Positions 42,638 through 54,752 of a DNA stretch of 64,000 bases are shown here, piece after piece. The DNA is from Adiantum capillus-veneris. Its lineage: Eukaryota > Streptophyta > Polypodiopsida > Polypodiales > Pteridaceae. The stretch is from positions 782,997 to 846,996 of the forward strand of contig CM043964.1 in assembly GCA_014529385.2 (NCBI GenBank), given 5' to 3'. Made by a program: the position numbers and the translations under genes. Below the pieces are notes generated by a model, which was not told the DNA's origin, ran no database searches, and saw nothing but the letters and a program-made list of their open reading frames with translations. Numbering within the stretch: position 1 is the first letter of the stretch; every line of letters starts with the position of its first letter.

Positions 42638-42739
42638 GGCTACCCAAATTATGATGCTTTGAGAACCCCTTCGAACACACGTGCAAGAACCCAAAACTTT
42701 TCACTTCCCAATCCCCAGAAACTTCAATGGAGCTCAACT

Positions 42740-42958
42740 TTAGATAAGGACAAACACATGCACATCAAATGAGTTTTCATAGTTGATCATCGGAATGACA
42801 ACAGGCAAAGGACATTCTAGGATCTCTCTCAATCTTCTTGGCCCAAACATAAAGACTATGCGCTGCTGGAAAAAGATCTTCCTGGACACATGAACATTAA
42901 TCTGAATTCTTTGCGTTAAATGAAAAGGAGTGAACTGAGGGCCATTTTGATCATCCAT
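42740..42958 (-). CDS. a2-like leader protein of element D (72 aa)
   Basis: Starting at the ATG at 42958 (MDDQNGPQFTPFHL) gives 72 residues, the same length as Gypsy-B a2. It shares VHVSRKIFFQQRIVFMFG, a PVVIPMI-x-Y block and the ending SFDVHVFVL with a2. The start was chosen to match MDNGP of the homologues; an in-frame ATG lies 24 bases upstream. It lies between the PBS and gag, about 100 bp upstream of gag. Being kept in an element that has lost pol suggests that it or its RNA matters in cis. Function unknown. Confidence 0.65.
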   Translation of the reverse strand: MDDQNGPQFTPFHLTQRIQINVHVSRKIFFQQRIVFMFGPRRLREILECPLPVVIPMINYENSFDVHVFVLI

Positions 42959-43539
42959 TAAAGCCAACCATGAAGCTCCCAAGAGGGCACACCTGACTCA
43001 ACCTCTGATTTTGCCAAAATTTCAGCAGCATAACAGCATAAATGGCTCAAAATACCAAAAAACCAGCCATCATAACTTGGGAAAATTTCGACAGAGTTTC
43101 CCCAGAAGTAGAGCAGTAGGAACCCAAAATATAGACTGTCTATGTATGCATAAACTGTCAACAATAGAACCCGAGCATCAAGTAGGACTCACTAGTACAT
43201 AGCCTATGGCGAGGTCACAAAAAGGGTGCTCCAGCTACCTGTATCACCGAAAGGATCTCCACATTTGAGAATCCCCCAGCTCAATAAAAACCTCACGCTA
43301 TCGACCCTCACACGAAGGCTAATGCAAATCGCATATAGTCAAGTCTCAGAAATGACTATCTTCCAAACCAAGTCTCAGAAATGGTTGGGACTGCCAAATA
43401 CAACCAAGTATGGCTCCACAAATGCGTACAATGGCAGTTTCCACAAGTAACGTACAATCCAACAGACAATGCGCTCAAATAGGCGCCAAGTGATGCATTC
43501 CCACAACAACTGCAAGTGACATCACTGTACTCCAGCTAC

Positions 43540-43672
43540 CTGTACCTGTGTGAATCACCTGTACCTGTCCATGTCCCTGTTCCTACAACCTGTAACCTGT
43601 AACCTGTAATCTGCAACCTGCAACCTGTAATCCCGAAGCTCGAAGCTCGAAGCTCGAAGCAGAAGGTACTCG
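43540..43672. repeat. Short tandem repeats next to the element D PBS
   Basis: Heptamers of the type acctgta repeat across about 43540-43630, followed by four copies of the seven-base unit agctcga near 43636-43660. They lie just inside the PBS, in the position of a packaging or dimerisation leader. Any such role is inference. Confidence 0.75.
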
Positions 43673-43679
43673 AAGAAGA

Positions 43680-43697
43680 TCCTCCGTGGGGGCGCCA
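43680..43697 (-). promoter_or_regulatory. Primer-binding site of element D
   Basis: Minus-strand TGGCGCCCCCACGGAGGA, one base different from the Gypsy-A PBS, six bases after the 5' LTR. Confidence 0.78.
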
Positions 43698-43703
43698 AAA
43701 GAA

Positions 43704-44842
43704 TGTGAGCGGGATGAAAACACACATAGCGCCTCTATAACGACCCGACACACACTCTTGGGAAGATACACACACACACTATGGGGCACCACTCGGCTTA
43801 CACAACACACCTGGCCGAGACAGGGAACACACCTCTGGAGTGAGAGGAGAGAGACTATCCACTTGCCCACTCCACACAAACACACACACACACACACACC
43901 CAAAAACTCAGCTCAAAAGAGGAGAATTTCTGATGTTTAGATACAAATGAGCTTGGGCCAACACCAATGGGGCAAACAGCTCACACAATATGGGTAAAAT
44001 AAGCCAGATACAATCACAAACTGGAGCAGAAACTGCGCTCATAGGAGAAACTTACACAAAAAAACAGCAGGAAAAGAGTGAGGAATTTGGCAAAATGGAC
44101 AGCGCCATCGCGTCCGGAACGGCCCAAAACCCCAGTCTACAATGTCAAAGTGCTCAAATCCGACCTCGGATGAGCAGTTTACGGCCAAAACAGGCTCCAA
44201 AATGAGCAAAAACACACCTGCGGCTGTTCCTCCTCTCTTCTCCACGTTTTTTCTGGTCTTCTCTCTCTTTTTTCAGTTCCCACACTTAGCTTTATTACTT
44301 GGGCACCCTTGGCCTTTTAGATGACCTCAAACGGACCCCGAACAGGCCAAAAACTGACCTCGCAGTGCATAGTTGTCACCTTTTTGCATCATTCGCACAC
44401 CTGGCACTCAGCTTTTTTCCAATAATGCACCTCGCCACCACGTGAAGTGGCCCCAAAAAAAGGTCCTCATGATGACCTTTCTGCATAATTCTCACAAGCA
44501 AACACCCACGTTGTGTCCGTCCTCATCTGCGTGCAAATATTGACCTCGTTCGCCCTCCTGACGCCACTAGATGCCATCTGACGCACCTGCTGACCTCATG
44601 TCGTCGGCCTGCGGATAGCTTCCTCGAGAAGTTTTACACGCTATAAACTCCTCATTATTGTAGAAAAACACAGTGGTACTGATAATAGTGAAAATCGATG
44701 CACTATGTACACCTTGTCCTACCTGTACACATGTGGGCCCCACATAACCACCTGGCTAAGGAAAATGGGCAATCCTTTATTTGATGCACCATGCATGTAT
44801 ATGTACATATGCGCAATCCCTTGCTCCAAAAAACTCCTGACA
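43704..44842 (-). repeat. Element D 5' LTR
   Basis: 1,139 bp, near-identical to 39160-40298. It is followed by the target duplication ACGT. Confidence 0.95.
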
Positions 44843-44846
44843 ACGT

Positions 44847-45259
44847 TTTTGCACACACACAAAGCATCCAATTCCCCTATGGTTGACCTTTGGACACAAC
44901 CTTTGAATTTTGGAACCTTAGCATTTTGGAAGTCTCAATGGGCTAAACCTTAGGGTCTTTTTAGCCCATTGTTTCACATGGCTCTTTTGCAGATGAGCCC
45001 CCTTTTGGATCCCTATTTTCCCTCGTTTGGATCCCTATAGTGGCCGGTCTGCTAGCTTAACCAATATTCTAGCTTTTTCTCCCCTTGCACTTCCCCATAT
45101 TAAATGATCAGTTTAACATGAGAAAATCATTTAGGAGTATTAGATATTGATTATTATGAACCACTGCACCTTGAGTTTTTGGTATTTGGTTGGATTTGCT
45201 AGAAGACATCTCACTAGATACTCCTTAATGAACCTTAACAAAATTGTAGCATCATACAA
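44847..45259. other. Unique spacer between element D and Gypsy-C, no gene
   Basis: About 410 bp without a recognised feature. It contains a doubled ggatccctat motif at about 45008-45042. Confidence 0.55.
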
Positions 45260-46195
45260 TGTCAAGAAGTGCGTAGTGCGACTAGGAAAGCGTCGGGCCT
45301 CTGACTGTGAGGATTCGTAGAAAAATCAAGCAAGGTGTAGACGATTTGAAGCCAAAAACACACTAAAAAAGAACAAAACTCCAGCAATGAATGCTGCACT
45401 TTGAAAAAGAACCAATACTAACTCAAAACTCTTGTGTGTGTGAAGATTAGGTGTACCCTCGCTCCCAATTGCACAGATGTAGTGCTCATTTGACATGTTA
45501 AAAACCCTAAAATGACACTTCGATTCCTCATCGTCATGACCATTTCATGGAAGCTTCAGTACTTTGTTGGAGCAGCCCAAGTAGTTATTTAAGTACGAGA
45601 AACACTAATTGGAGGCCTCAACCATGTAATGGAAACAGCACGGGACTGCACTTGCACCCTATAAAGGAATGGCTGTATCTCCTTGCTCATATGCCCAAAT
45701 GAGCTCATTCTTGGCTCTAAAATTCCCCACACAAATTAGGCAACGACAACACCATCATTGACGTGGCATTTTGGGCTATTTTTAGGCTATTGTTCACCAT
45801 TTCAAGGCCATTTTTGCCCAAAAATGCCCCTTTTTGTCCCTAAAAGGCCCAAACGAGTTGGGAAAATTCCCTAAATTTGTGGAAAAATCCCATTGGGCAC
45901 AAATTTAATCTTAAACCTCATTTTTCCACTTGGTAATCACTTTGGACACGTCTTTTATGCCAGCGCATGAAACCTGCTATTTTTGATCGAGATTGCCCGC
46001 ATGTAAAAAATCATGCCATAGTGCCACGTCTAGCCCCTCGTCTGCTCGACAAGGTATGTACACGGTTGTATCCGTGGCATGTATTTTTGCATATATCACA
46101 CTATGTACATTATAGCATTTGGTCCCACATGACAAAATCATTGAGATTTAGGTAAATATTTTAGTTTCACATTATGCACGTGCCATGGCACAACA
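45260..46195 (-). repeat. Gypsy-C 3' LTR
   Basis: 936 bp, minus-strand TGTTGTGCC to TTCTTGACA, matched by 63167-64000 in the same direction. A minus-strand tract TAGAGGGGGTGAA just beyond 46195 is the polypurine tract. Confidence 0.88.
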
Positions 46196-46407
46196 TTCAC
46201 CCCCTCTAAACATGCACATTCTCCGGCATGTGCCACAGATATCTTTTGCAGGTTCAATCTTCATGTAAGTCAACATACATATCAATCTCATCATCGCTTG
46301 TAGCAATATCTAACGCATCATCCTCTCGTCCATCATCCATCCATGAAATTTTCATGAGAGCCTTCATTCTGACTTTCCTGTGACTCAAAGGGGTCTGTAT
46401 CACCTCT

Positions 46408-46814
46408 TCATTTGAATAACTTGATTCTTTTCCCTACGATGGGAATCTTCATTTTTGTCCCATCTAATTCATGCAAGGTATAAGTTGCATTCCCATGTAC
46501 ATGTTGAACCACATAAGGACCAAACCATGTCTTTGAAATCATTATTATTGTTGAATGTTGGTTTTCAAGACTACTGTCATACACCAACACCCAATCACCT
46601 TCCTCAATAGCTTTAGGTCTAAGCCTATGCCTCTTATCAAATCTGTCCTTATTCTTTAACCTTCCATCTTTCAATCATGCTACTGCAATCTCAATATGTT
46701 GGGGCCTTCTTTCTAACTATTGTATGCGCAAAGCAAGAAGGTGTTCCCTACTCATTCCATCTTCCCAAGGTAATATATTCCATGTAGGAATTACATCCTC
46801 AATTGGCATTATAG
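46408..46814 (-). pseudogene. Gypsy-C integrase C-terminus (broken)
   Basis: Reads on from the integrase core across the Gypsy-B insert: MPIEDVIPTWNILPWEDG, two stops (near 46719 and 46677), then KDGRLKNKDRFDKRH, EEGDWVLVYD and TWFGPYVV (the GPY/F module). It ends at 46408. This domain helps target DNA binding. Confidence 0.85.
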
Positions 46815-47073
46815 TGAGGCGGTCCGGGGCGGGCAACAAGAAGAGCAAACTCTAGACACCCTTCAAGGATCCCGTACTGCTCAATGGGGCTGGGGCACAA
46901 CACAACACAAACCAAAACAACAAACCCACAGCCAAATCCCAACTACACAAGGGGCACCACCTAGTTTAAGAGCGAACTAGGACGCAAAAGAGGAGAATCG
47001 TTAGAGCAATCCACAAACAAGCAAGGAATTTACACTAGCCCTAACACCAATGGAACACTCTCACACACTTAAA

Positions 47074-47076
<3 letters not shown>

Positions 47077-47122
<46 letters not shown>
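47077..47122. repeat. GA microsatellite in the Gypsy-B 3' LTR
   Basis: About 23 GA units. Confidence 0.93.
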
Positions 47123-47125
<3 letters not shown>

Positions 47126-47623
47126 TGTACAACTTAGCTTCAACTTTATATTTTGCACAAAAAGGAACTTAGAGCTTGCGGAATCAAGTGACAAGATTTG
47201 GTTATAGCATCACTAGCACATTGTCTTAGGGTTATGGGAGCCCTCTCACCATCCACCCTCTTACAATGGTAGCCAAACAATAGCCAATGAATCACAAGCA
47301 ACAAAACAAAAACCTTCAATGAAACAAGTCACCTTATGAAGCTGAATGAATTTGCCAAGCCAAAATTGGAGGAGAAGCATGAGCCTTTGGACATGAATTG
47401 CACCCAAAAACACCAATTCATTGATGTTGGGGTAGATACAACAATGGTAGGAAGAATATCTTCTACTCGCACTCACTCAAACTAGCTCAAGCTTTTCTAT
47501 GCACCAAAGTGATGGTGTATAGAAATCTTACTATCTCTTTACAACCAAGATAGAACTGGCGTGTGCTACGCTCAATCTAGTGTGCAATGGTATAGTGATT
47601 TCTTTTACAAGGAGGAATGGGTT

Positions 47624-47632
47624 CTATTTATA
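47624..47632 (-). promoter_or_regulatory. TATA box (TATAAATAG) in the Gypsy-B 3' LTR
   Basis: Conserved at 55871-55879 in the 5' LTR. It is a classical plant TATA sequence and the likely LTR promoter. Confidence 0.55.
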
Positions 47633-49147
47633 GGTTTTAGAAGCCTTGATTAGGATTAAGCCTAATCAATTTTATTAGGAAAGATCAAGGATTATGAATT
47701 TTTATGAATTTCAAATGAGAATGGGGTCTCTCTTATCTCTTGAGTCACATGGATGTGGGCTCAAGTAAGAGAATCATTGATGTGGTGAAAGGAGAGAAGC
47801 TTCCATGGGAGTGAGTGAATTTGGTTTACTTGTGCGGTTGCCTACTCCATATGTTGATAGTGTGGGTGCATTTTTACAAGAGAAGTTAGTTGTTAGTGGT
47901 AATAATCACTAGAATTGTTAGTGATACATTTACAATGGGTAGGATGAGCTGATTTGATGAAGGAAGAGGGGTGAATTAAAAGAGAATCATTGAGATGGTG
48001 AAGCTTTGAAGAAGCTTGAACTCACCCTTGTGTAGATTGTGGAAAAAATGACCGTTGGTTTTCTTCTTCTTCTTCGCTTCTTTACGCCACCGTCACGGTT
48101 GACCACCACGATGAAAAGAGGATTTGTTGATGAAAAATCCTCAATTTGCAGAATTTATCATGGTTAAGATGCTGAATTTTAGATATTTTTAGGAGAGGTA
48201 AATGAAATTGTAACATAGAAGCAATAGAGAGAGACATGGAGAGGGTGTATGTATGTAGAGGTTCATAAAAGAACTATAGGGATGAGAGAGAAGGGTAATG
48301 GTGAAGAGGGTGGGAGAAGCCATGGAAATTGCAGGTTTGAGTGAGGGAAGGAGAGGGAGGGATGTGTAAGAGTGAGTAGGTGTGTGGAAGGGTGAGAGAA
48401 GACTAAGGGCTACTTGTGAGAAAAGTGGGCAGACTGGGGTCCACTCAAAAAATCATAGCTCACTGCTGGTAGATCCAAAAATCATGGCAAAATTTGAGGT
48501 GATTATTCAGAGCGTGGGCTACATTTTCTCTTTTGACCACCGCTCCAAATTCGGAGTGGAGATAGGTGCCAAAATTCACACCAAAAAGCCTGTTTTTATG
48601 CCTGCAAAAGTCTTTTAGTGGCCCCCTCCTTTGTTGAATTTGTACAATGCATCCAAGAGTGAGCCCCTCCTTTGTCATATTATAATACAAAGCATCCAAG
48701 TTGCCCTTGACCCATGCATGGAGGAGGATTATTGGTGAATAAAGAAATATCTACATGGTGGGACTAGTGTATGGACTATTCATGGACTTTAGCTCAATGA
48801 GCACATGGTGTACATAGGTTTAATAAAACACACACCTAAGTAGAAATATTTAAATAAAATACCAAAATAATCATTAAAAATATCTATATTTAGGCCATAT
48901 ATACAATGAAATATTTACACACAAAGAGGCCATAATATACTTTTATTTTTTTATTATTTTTATTTTTTTGGCTCAACTAGCTTAGTGACTAGCTAGCTGA
49001 GGGTTTTTAAGAAGATATGGGAAAAGCCCCCTAACGCACACACGCTTATGTACAATGAAATGGTAGGGATAGCCATAGCGTTTGGGTGAATTTGGTAGGG
49101 TGGAGTAACTTATAATGGCAAGTATGGAGAGCCGAAAAACGTTATCA

Positions 49148-49163
49148 TTAGCCCTCCCCCAGG
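49148..49163 (-). promoter_or_regulatory. Polypurine tract of Gypsy-B
   Basis: Minus-strand CTGGGGGAGGGCTAA directly before the LTR start. Confidence 0.8.
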
Positions 49164-49175
49164 ATGATGGTATAT

Positions 49176-50287
49176 TCATGTACCATCATAGAGCATCTTT
49201 TCCAAAGAGAGTGCTTCAGAGTCCTTGACGAGATCTTCATTGTTTGGCCCCTCAGAATTTTGGATGGAGTTACACTCATGCTTCATGTAACAATACTTAC
49301 ATGAGACAGCAGCCTTTGGATAGATCTGTGGTAGATCCTTTGGTAGAAGGCGACTCAAATAGGGCTTCAAGCGATACCCGTTTACCTTCCTAGAGTGCTC
49401 TTTCCCATTCAAGTCCATAAGCTGATAGTAACTAGAATTGAAAGCCTTCTTGACTATGTATGGCCCTTGCCATCTAGTTTCAAACTTGGCATCAAAACGA
49501 TTGTCAAGTCGATTGTCATACCTTAGCACAAGCTTTCCTTCCTTGATGCCTTTTTCCTTTAGTTTCTTGTCGTGCATTTCTTTCTCTTGTGTGGCTTTCC
49601 TCTTGTAGCACTCATATGCTGCTTATCTTTTCCACTCAAGCTCCACTAACGTAAGAAGTCGATCCATCCATACCTCTTGATCATCTTGTGCTCCTTTGCC
49701 ATGAAGTCACATTGTTGGAATGTTGAGCTCGATAGGCTACAAAGACTCTTGACCATAGACCAAGTGAAATGGTGTGAACTCCGTGGCTTCCCTATATGTG
49801 GTTCGATATGCCCACAAGGCACCATCCAAGAATTCATCCCATAATTTTGTCTTGTTTTGCACCATCTTTCTAATGATTCCTGTAATGACACCATTAGCCT
49901 TCTCCACCAAACCATTTGCCTATGGGTAGTATGGTGTGCTATGACGATGTAGAATGTGAAGCTCTTCCCAAACTTCTGTGAGTAAGCCCTTCCTAAACCG
50001 TGGACCATTATCAGAAACAATCTCCAAAGGTGTGCCAAATCTGCAACAAAGGTGATTGTACACAAACTTGCTAACTGTCCTCTCATTCACTCTTGCCACA
50101 CTTTGAGCTTCCACCCACCTAGTCATATAGTCTACAGCCACTAGAATGTAGAGTTTACCATTTTTTGTCCTAGGCAGAGGACCCATAGCATCAATGCCCC
50201 ACTTTTCAAAGGGTCCATTTGCAAGCACTATTTGCCTCGGTCCATGCACCAACCTTCTATTTCCATTTATCTGACAATTGTGACAAC
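49176..50287 (-). pseudogene. Gypsy-B integrase (broken)
   Basis: The zinc-finger half is at the end of the preceding frame; here follow MVHGPRQIVLANGPFEKWGID (50252), VDYMTRWVEA, SDNGPRF (about 50010) and PYYP followed by a stop where Gypsy-A has PYYPQSNGLVEKANG. A frameshifted middle section runs 49920-49580. The C-terminal domain with DNRLDNRFDAK and RWQGPYIV runs 49577-49176. Broken by a stop at about 49920 and frameshifts. Confidence 0.85.
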
Positions 50288-50294
50288 TTTTACA

Positions 50295-52823
50295 TCAATG
50301 TTGAACATCCACATGCAAGCTTGGCCAAACATACCCCGCAAGCAAAATCTTCTTCACAGTTGATTCTTGGGCAAAATGACCACCACATGCCTCTTCATGC
50401 AAACCTTTTAGAATGGTTGGAATTTCCTCGATAGTTGGTACTCTTCTGCACACTTGATCCTTACCTCTTTGATAGAGGGAGCCTTCTAGGAAGAGATAGA
50501 AACTTGCCTTCTTCATGAGTCTCCTCTTCTGAGCCTTCGTGAAGTCTTGTGGAAACGCACCCTCCAAAATGTAGCCAATAATGGGAGCCAATGACTTTAA
50601 TCCTAAGTATCTCGGTTGCTTGACAGCTGCTGCCACCATGATGACATGCACTTCTCTCTCAACACATGTAAGTGCAAGTAAATCAGCATCTTCATTTTGT
50701 TTCCTCGGAATATGATATAGTTGCACTTCTTCAAAATGATTAAACATCCTACGAATGGCATGAACTTTTGTCCTTAAGCTTTCATTCTTGCATGCCCAAA
50801 TGCCTAAAATCTGTTTAACAATGAGAAGTGCATCTCCCTTTACCATGAGACGTTTTATCCCTTGGCCAATGCACATCTTCAAACCATGAAGTAGTGTGTC
50901 GTATTCTGCTTCATTGCTACTAGTTGAACCTGGTAGATTGACCTTCTCTTTCATGACCACCTCTCCACTTGGGTTAAGCAACACTAGCCCTCCCCCTGCT
51001 TTCCTTGTGGCTCGTCGAAAAGCTCCATCAAAGAACAAGGTAAAAGCATTGGGAATACTTTTTGGTGGTGGCAATGGTAGGGTCTTTACTTGAGGCACCT
51101 TAATTTCCTTCTCATGTACCCTATAAGTGAGAATCCCTGCCAATTGTGCACGCACACTATCTTCTACCTTGAAAGAGTATTGGAACTCTTGCAATTCCAT
51201 AATCCACTTTGAGATCCTAGTACTAAGATTCATTTGAGATGACACCCAAGGGAACAAATTTTCTGCAGTGAGAATTACAAAAGGTTTTGGTAGCAGGTAG
51301 GATCTAAACTTTCTCACCGCAAACATGAGAGAAAGCATCATGAGTTCTGCTTCTGTGTAGTCTCTCTCCAAAGCATTCATGACCCTACTAGCAAAGTAGA
51401 TGGGTCGCATCCTTGTACTGTGGGGATCTTGTTGTAGCAACACAGCACCAATTGTTTCCCTTCCAACACTAGAGCTAACAAAGAATGTGTACTCCCAACA
51501 AGGAGGCATGAGTGTTGGTAGCTCTGACAAAATGACTTTAATGTTACAAAAATACTCTTCAAGCTCATCAGACCATGCAAATTCTACTTGTTGTGTCAAC
51601 TTTTGCAAAGGATGAAGCAACTCCGAGGCTAAGTGAATGAAGCGTGACATATACTTCACCTTCTGAATGAAAGAGATGACCTCCTTAAGACTCTTCGGTG
51701 ATGGGAGCTCAATAAGAGCCTTTGCCTTTAAGGGATCCACCTCAATGCCTTTATAGTAAACCTTGTGACCGAGAAAGATCACTTCATCCTCACCTATGTG
51801 GCACTTGTCAGGGTTGAGTTGACCTCCCATGTCGTAGAGCTTTTTTAAACCTTCTTCTACCCTTTGTAGATGCAATGATTTTGAGCTATAAATGCAGAAA
51901 TCATCAATGAACACCCTAATTGACTTTCCAAAGAATGCTTGAAACACCATGTTCATGAAACGTTGGAATGTTGCAGGAGCATTTGTCAAACCAAATGGCA
52001 TGACTCTAAAAGCATAACAACCCCAAGGAGTGATAAAGGTTGTTTTCAATTGATCTTCCAATGCAATACCTATTTGAAAGTAGCCTGAGTAGCCATCACA
52101 CACAATGTACTTCTCATGACTAGCTACCTCATTTAGTATCTCATCCTGAAATGGGAGGGGAAAGTGATCTCTTTTTGTTGCCTCACTGAGTGAACGGTAA
52201 TCCACACACACCCTCCACTTTCCGTGTTTCTTAGGAGTGACAACAACGGGAGAGACCCCCTCTGAATTCTCCACTGGATAAATAAAACCTGCTGCTAGAA
52301 GCTTTCTTACCTCCTTGAGTAAAGCCTGCTCCTTGATGACTCCTAGCCTTCGTAGCTTCTGAGCCTTAGATGTGGCCTCTGGCTTCAACTCAATTTTTTG
52401 TTGAACAGCATCTACTCCACGCACATCGGTGTAGTCTATAGCAAAAAGCCTAGGAAATTTCCTTAGCACACATTTGAACTCCTCTCTTTCATCCTTTGTA
52501 AGTATTGTAGATAGCATACCTTCTAGCATTCTTTCATCTTCCACTTTTTGGTTCTCTTGGGAACCTACCTCCTCCAAACCTTGACAAGAGGTCTCTTGGT
52601 TGGTTGGCTTAAACCTTACCCCCATGACTTCGATGGAAGACTCCTCTTCAGTAATGCTACCGCTACTTTCTTCTTCTGAAGTGTTATCGGTCCAACCTTC
52701 TTCCGTCTCACTTTGAAATGATTCTTCATGGAGCTCCTCTTGGCGTTGCTCCTTCATGTCAAAGACAGCCTTCTTATGATTGTCGTTCCTGCAAATTAAC
52801 TTTCCACTCTCCCAATCCTGCAA
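50295..52823 (-). pseudogene. Gypsy-B RT-RNase H-second RNase H-integrase zinc region (842-codon frame)
   Basis: The frame is open from MQDWESGKLI (end of protease) to VDVQH. It contains RT with RVCVDYRSLSEATK, FQIGIALEDQLKTTF, MPFGLTNAPATFQRF and FIDDF (near 51906); a first RNase H whose usual aspartate is gone (FFVSSSVG); and a second archaeal-type RNase H with FFDGAF, SNEAEY, KGDALL and NEDADLLA (about 51040-50680). HEEACGGHF begins the integrase zinc region. The first RNase H is thought to act as a tether in Tat elements while the second is catalytic. Upstream it is cut from protease by a TGA at 52824. Confidence 0.9.
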
Positions 52824-52826
52824 AGC

Positions 52827-53476
52827 TCACATTTTCATTAGCCATGGTCTCCCTAGGATAAATGGGTAACCATTTCCTTTGGTAGACATGACATAGAAAT
52901 CCACTGCCTTCTTAATGCCAAAGGCCTCCACAAAAACACTTTTACAAGTGCCTACGCATCTAGCCTTGCTATTGTTTGCCATCTTGACCTTAATTTCAGG
53001 TGTATCATGGATATGCATGCCTAGTTTTTGCATGAGTCCCTCTGTCATGATGCAAATTTGTGCACCCCCATCCACTAGACCTTTTCTAACCAATCTCCCT
53101 TTTATGTAACAATCTAGCACAGGTGTAATGTCCTCATTCATTTCAGCTTGTGCAATTTTTACAACATGCACACTCTCTTTTACCTTTCTCCTAGTGCTAA
53201 CTGCCCTTGTTAAATCCCTCCTAAATTGTGGACATAATGCAAGTAATTGAGGCCATGAGATATTAGGACCCTTACCTCTCATGTCTTCCAACAGGTTTTA
53301 TGGAGCCATTCCATGTCCAAGAGGAAAGTCTTGGAGGTTGATACCACGTCGAGTCCTCTTAGCTTCCTTGGTCTCCTTTGCCTTCTTTTCTCGTCCATGG
53401 TCACTTTGTGATGTAACTCCTTCTTTCTCCTTACCTTTCCCTCAGCCACGCTTAATGCCATTTGCTTCCATGTCAA
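52827..53476 (-). pseudogene. Gypsy-B protease region (broken)
   Basis: Contains VDGGAQICIMTEGL (about 53075), KMANNSKARCVG and FILGRPWLMKM, parallel to Gypsy-A. It is separated from the linker upstream (53476-53279) by a frameshift and ends at TGA where Gypsy-A has CAA. Confidence 0.85.
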
Positions 53477-54428
53477 CCTCTCTTGAATTTGTCACCTCTA
53501 CCACATGCACATTTGGGTCTGGCAAAGGTGGAACTCCTTCCACTCCTTGTGGAGGTGGTCTTGCTCCATTTAGCCTTTGTAGAAGTCGTGGTTGCTGACT
53601 AGTTCCTTCACCTGCATTCATCACTGGGTAATTCAAGTTAGGTCTCCCTGGCTCCCCACGGGGCCAAGGACAATTATACATCCCATGTCTAGACTCACCC
53701 TAATTCCAACATTGCAAGACTCTCCTAGGTCGTGGGTCTCGCTCTTCAGACTTCTTTGCTTGTCCCTTTGGACCTACAGCTTGTGCAAGGTGAATTGACA
53801 AGCTGCTTAAAGATTCATTTAACTTCTCAATCACTTCCGTCGTTACCTCAGGAAGCTCCTTAGATGTTGATGCTTGTGACTTACCTTTGGGTCTAGGACC
53901 TTCTATTGGAACCTCCCCCCTATATTTCTCAGCAGCCCTAGTTTCAGCTGCATCAAAGGTAGCAGGTGCACCCGCCTCAACTTTTACCTTAAGGTCAGGA
54001 AAGAGTCCGGCTATGAACCTCTCCTTCTTTAGAAATTCTGCACCATCACCAGGGTTAGCAACATTTCGTATCCATAGAGCCCAAAGACGTAGGAACTCTT
54101 GCTTGTACAAGTAGTAGTCATCTAAGTATTTTTTCTTATGAGAAACAATGTCTTGCCATAATTTCTGAGTGTTTTGGGGATCAAAGAAGTATTTCTTGAA
54201 ATGATTCAAAACTTCCGTGTAATTCCCTTTAACTTCCTCAGGCAAAGAGTCAAACCAAGTGCTAGCATCTTTCCTAAGGACCACCTCAAACATTTCTACA
54301 CGTTCTTGATCAGCTACTATCCTCTTGATACGGCAAGACATCTTGAAATTCGCTAGAAATAATTCTGCATCCTCTCCAGGCTCTCCAAATAAAAGAGGAT
54401 ACCCAAACATTTGGCGTTGGCTCTCCAT
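53442..54428 (-). pseudogene. Gypsy-B gag (one stop in the zinc knuckle)
   Basis: The ATG at 54428 (MESQRQMFGYPLLFGEP) matches the Gypsy-A start. The frame also extends upstream to an ATG at 54506. The Gag domain is complete, including the 18 residues after EEVKG that Gypsy-A lacks. The zinc knuckle reads CWN-stop-GESRHGMYNC at about 53700, so one cysteine codon became TAG with a neighbouring change. The frame continues to 53442 with a proline-rich linker. Confidence 0.87.
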
Positions 54429-54512
54429 TGAATTGATTTCAAAGTGACGCGTTTTTGTTTTTTCTTTCTTTAAAAGATTTACACAATAATATTTTCTAAG
54501 TTGCAATCTATT

Positions 54513-54731
54513 TTACAACAAAATAAAAATATTCACATCAAATGACCTATGATAATCAATAAGAGGTAGAATGACAGGGTTTGGTGACGCGAGAATTTCT
54601 CCTACTCTTTGGGCACCAAACATGAACACCATACGTTGTTGAAAATGGATTTTTCTACTAATTGCAATGTTTACGCTAATGTGTGGAGTGAAATGAAAGG
54701 GAAAAATCTGTATTCCTGGGCCATTATCCAT
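54513..54731 (-). CDS. a2: leader protein of Gypsy-B (72 aa, intact)
   Basis: MDNGPGIQIFPFHFTPHISV start, SRKIHFQQRMVFMFGAQR middle, PVILPLI and SFDVNIFILL end. The closest relatives in the window are Gypsy-A a2 (frameshifted) and the element D protein. No known domain was recognised. It stays open although gag and pol of the same element are broken, which fits a short target rather than proving selection. Confidence 0.65.
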   Translation of the reverse strand: MDNGPGIQIFPFHFTPHISVNIAISRKIHFQQRMVFMFGAQRVGEILASPNPVILPLIDYHRSFDVNIFILL

Positions 54732-54752
54732 GGTCTATGCATGACCTAATTC

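Larger units (their letters stand above)
39160..44842 (-). mobile_element. Element D: non-autonomous Tat-like LTR element with gag-protease only
   Basis: LTRs of exactly 1,139 bp at both ends (39160-40298 and 43704-44842), differing at two positions by eye. The element is flanked by ACGT (39156-39159 and 44843-44846). The internal region holds an intact gag-protease gene and a small leader ORF, but no RT, RNase H or integrase. PBS and protease resemble those of Gypsy-A and Gypsy-B, which makes a Tat-like element the likely helper. This is the gag-bearing non-autonomous (TR-GAG type) design. Confidence 0.9.
46815..49147 (-). repeat. Gypsy-B 3' LTR
   Basis: 2,333 bp, TGATAACG to CCGCCTCA on the minus strand. 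It is about 290 bp shorter than the 5' LTR at the point equivalent to 57073-57361 and holds a GA tract at 47077-47122. Confidence 0.93.
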
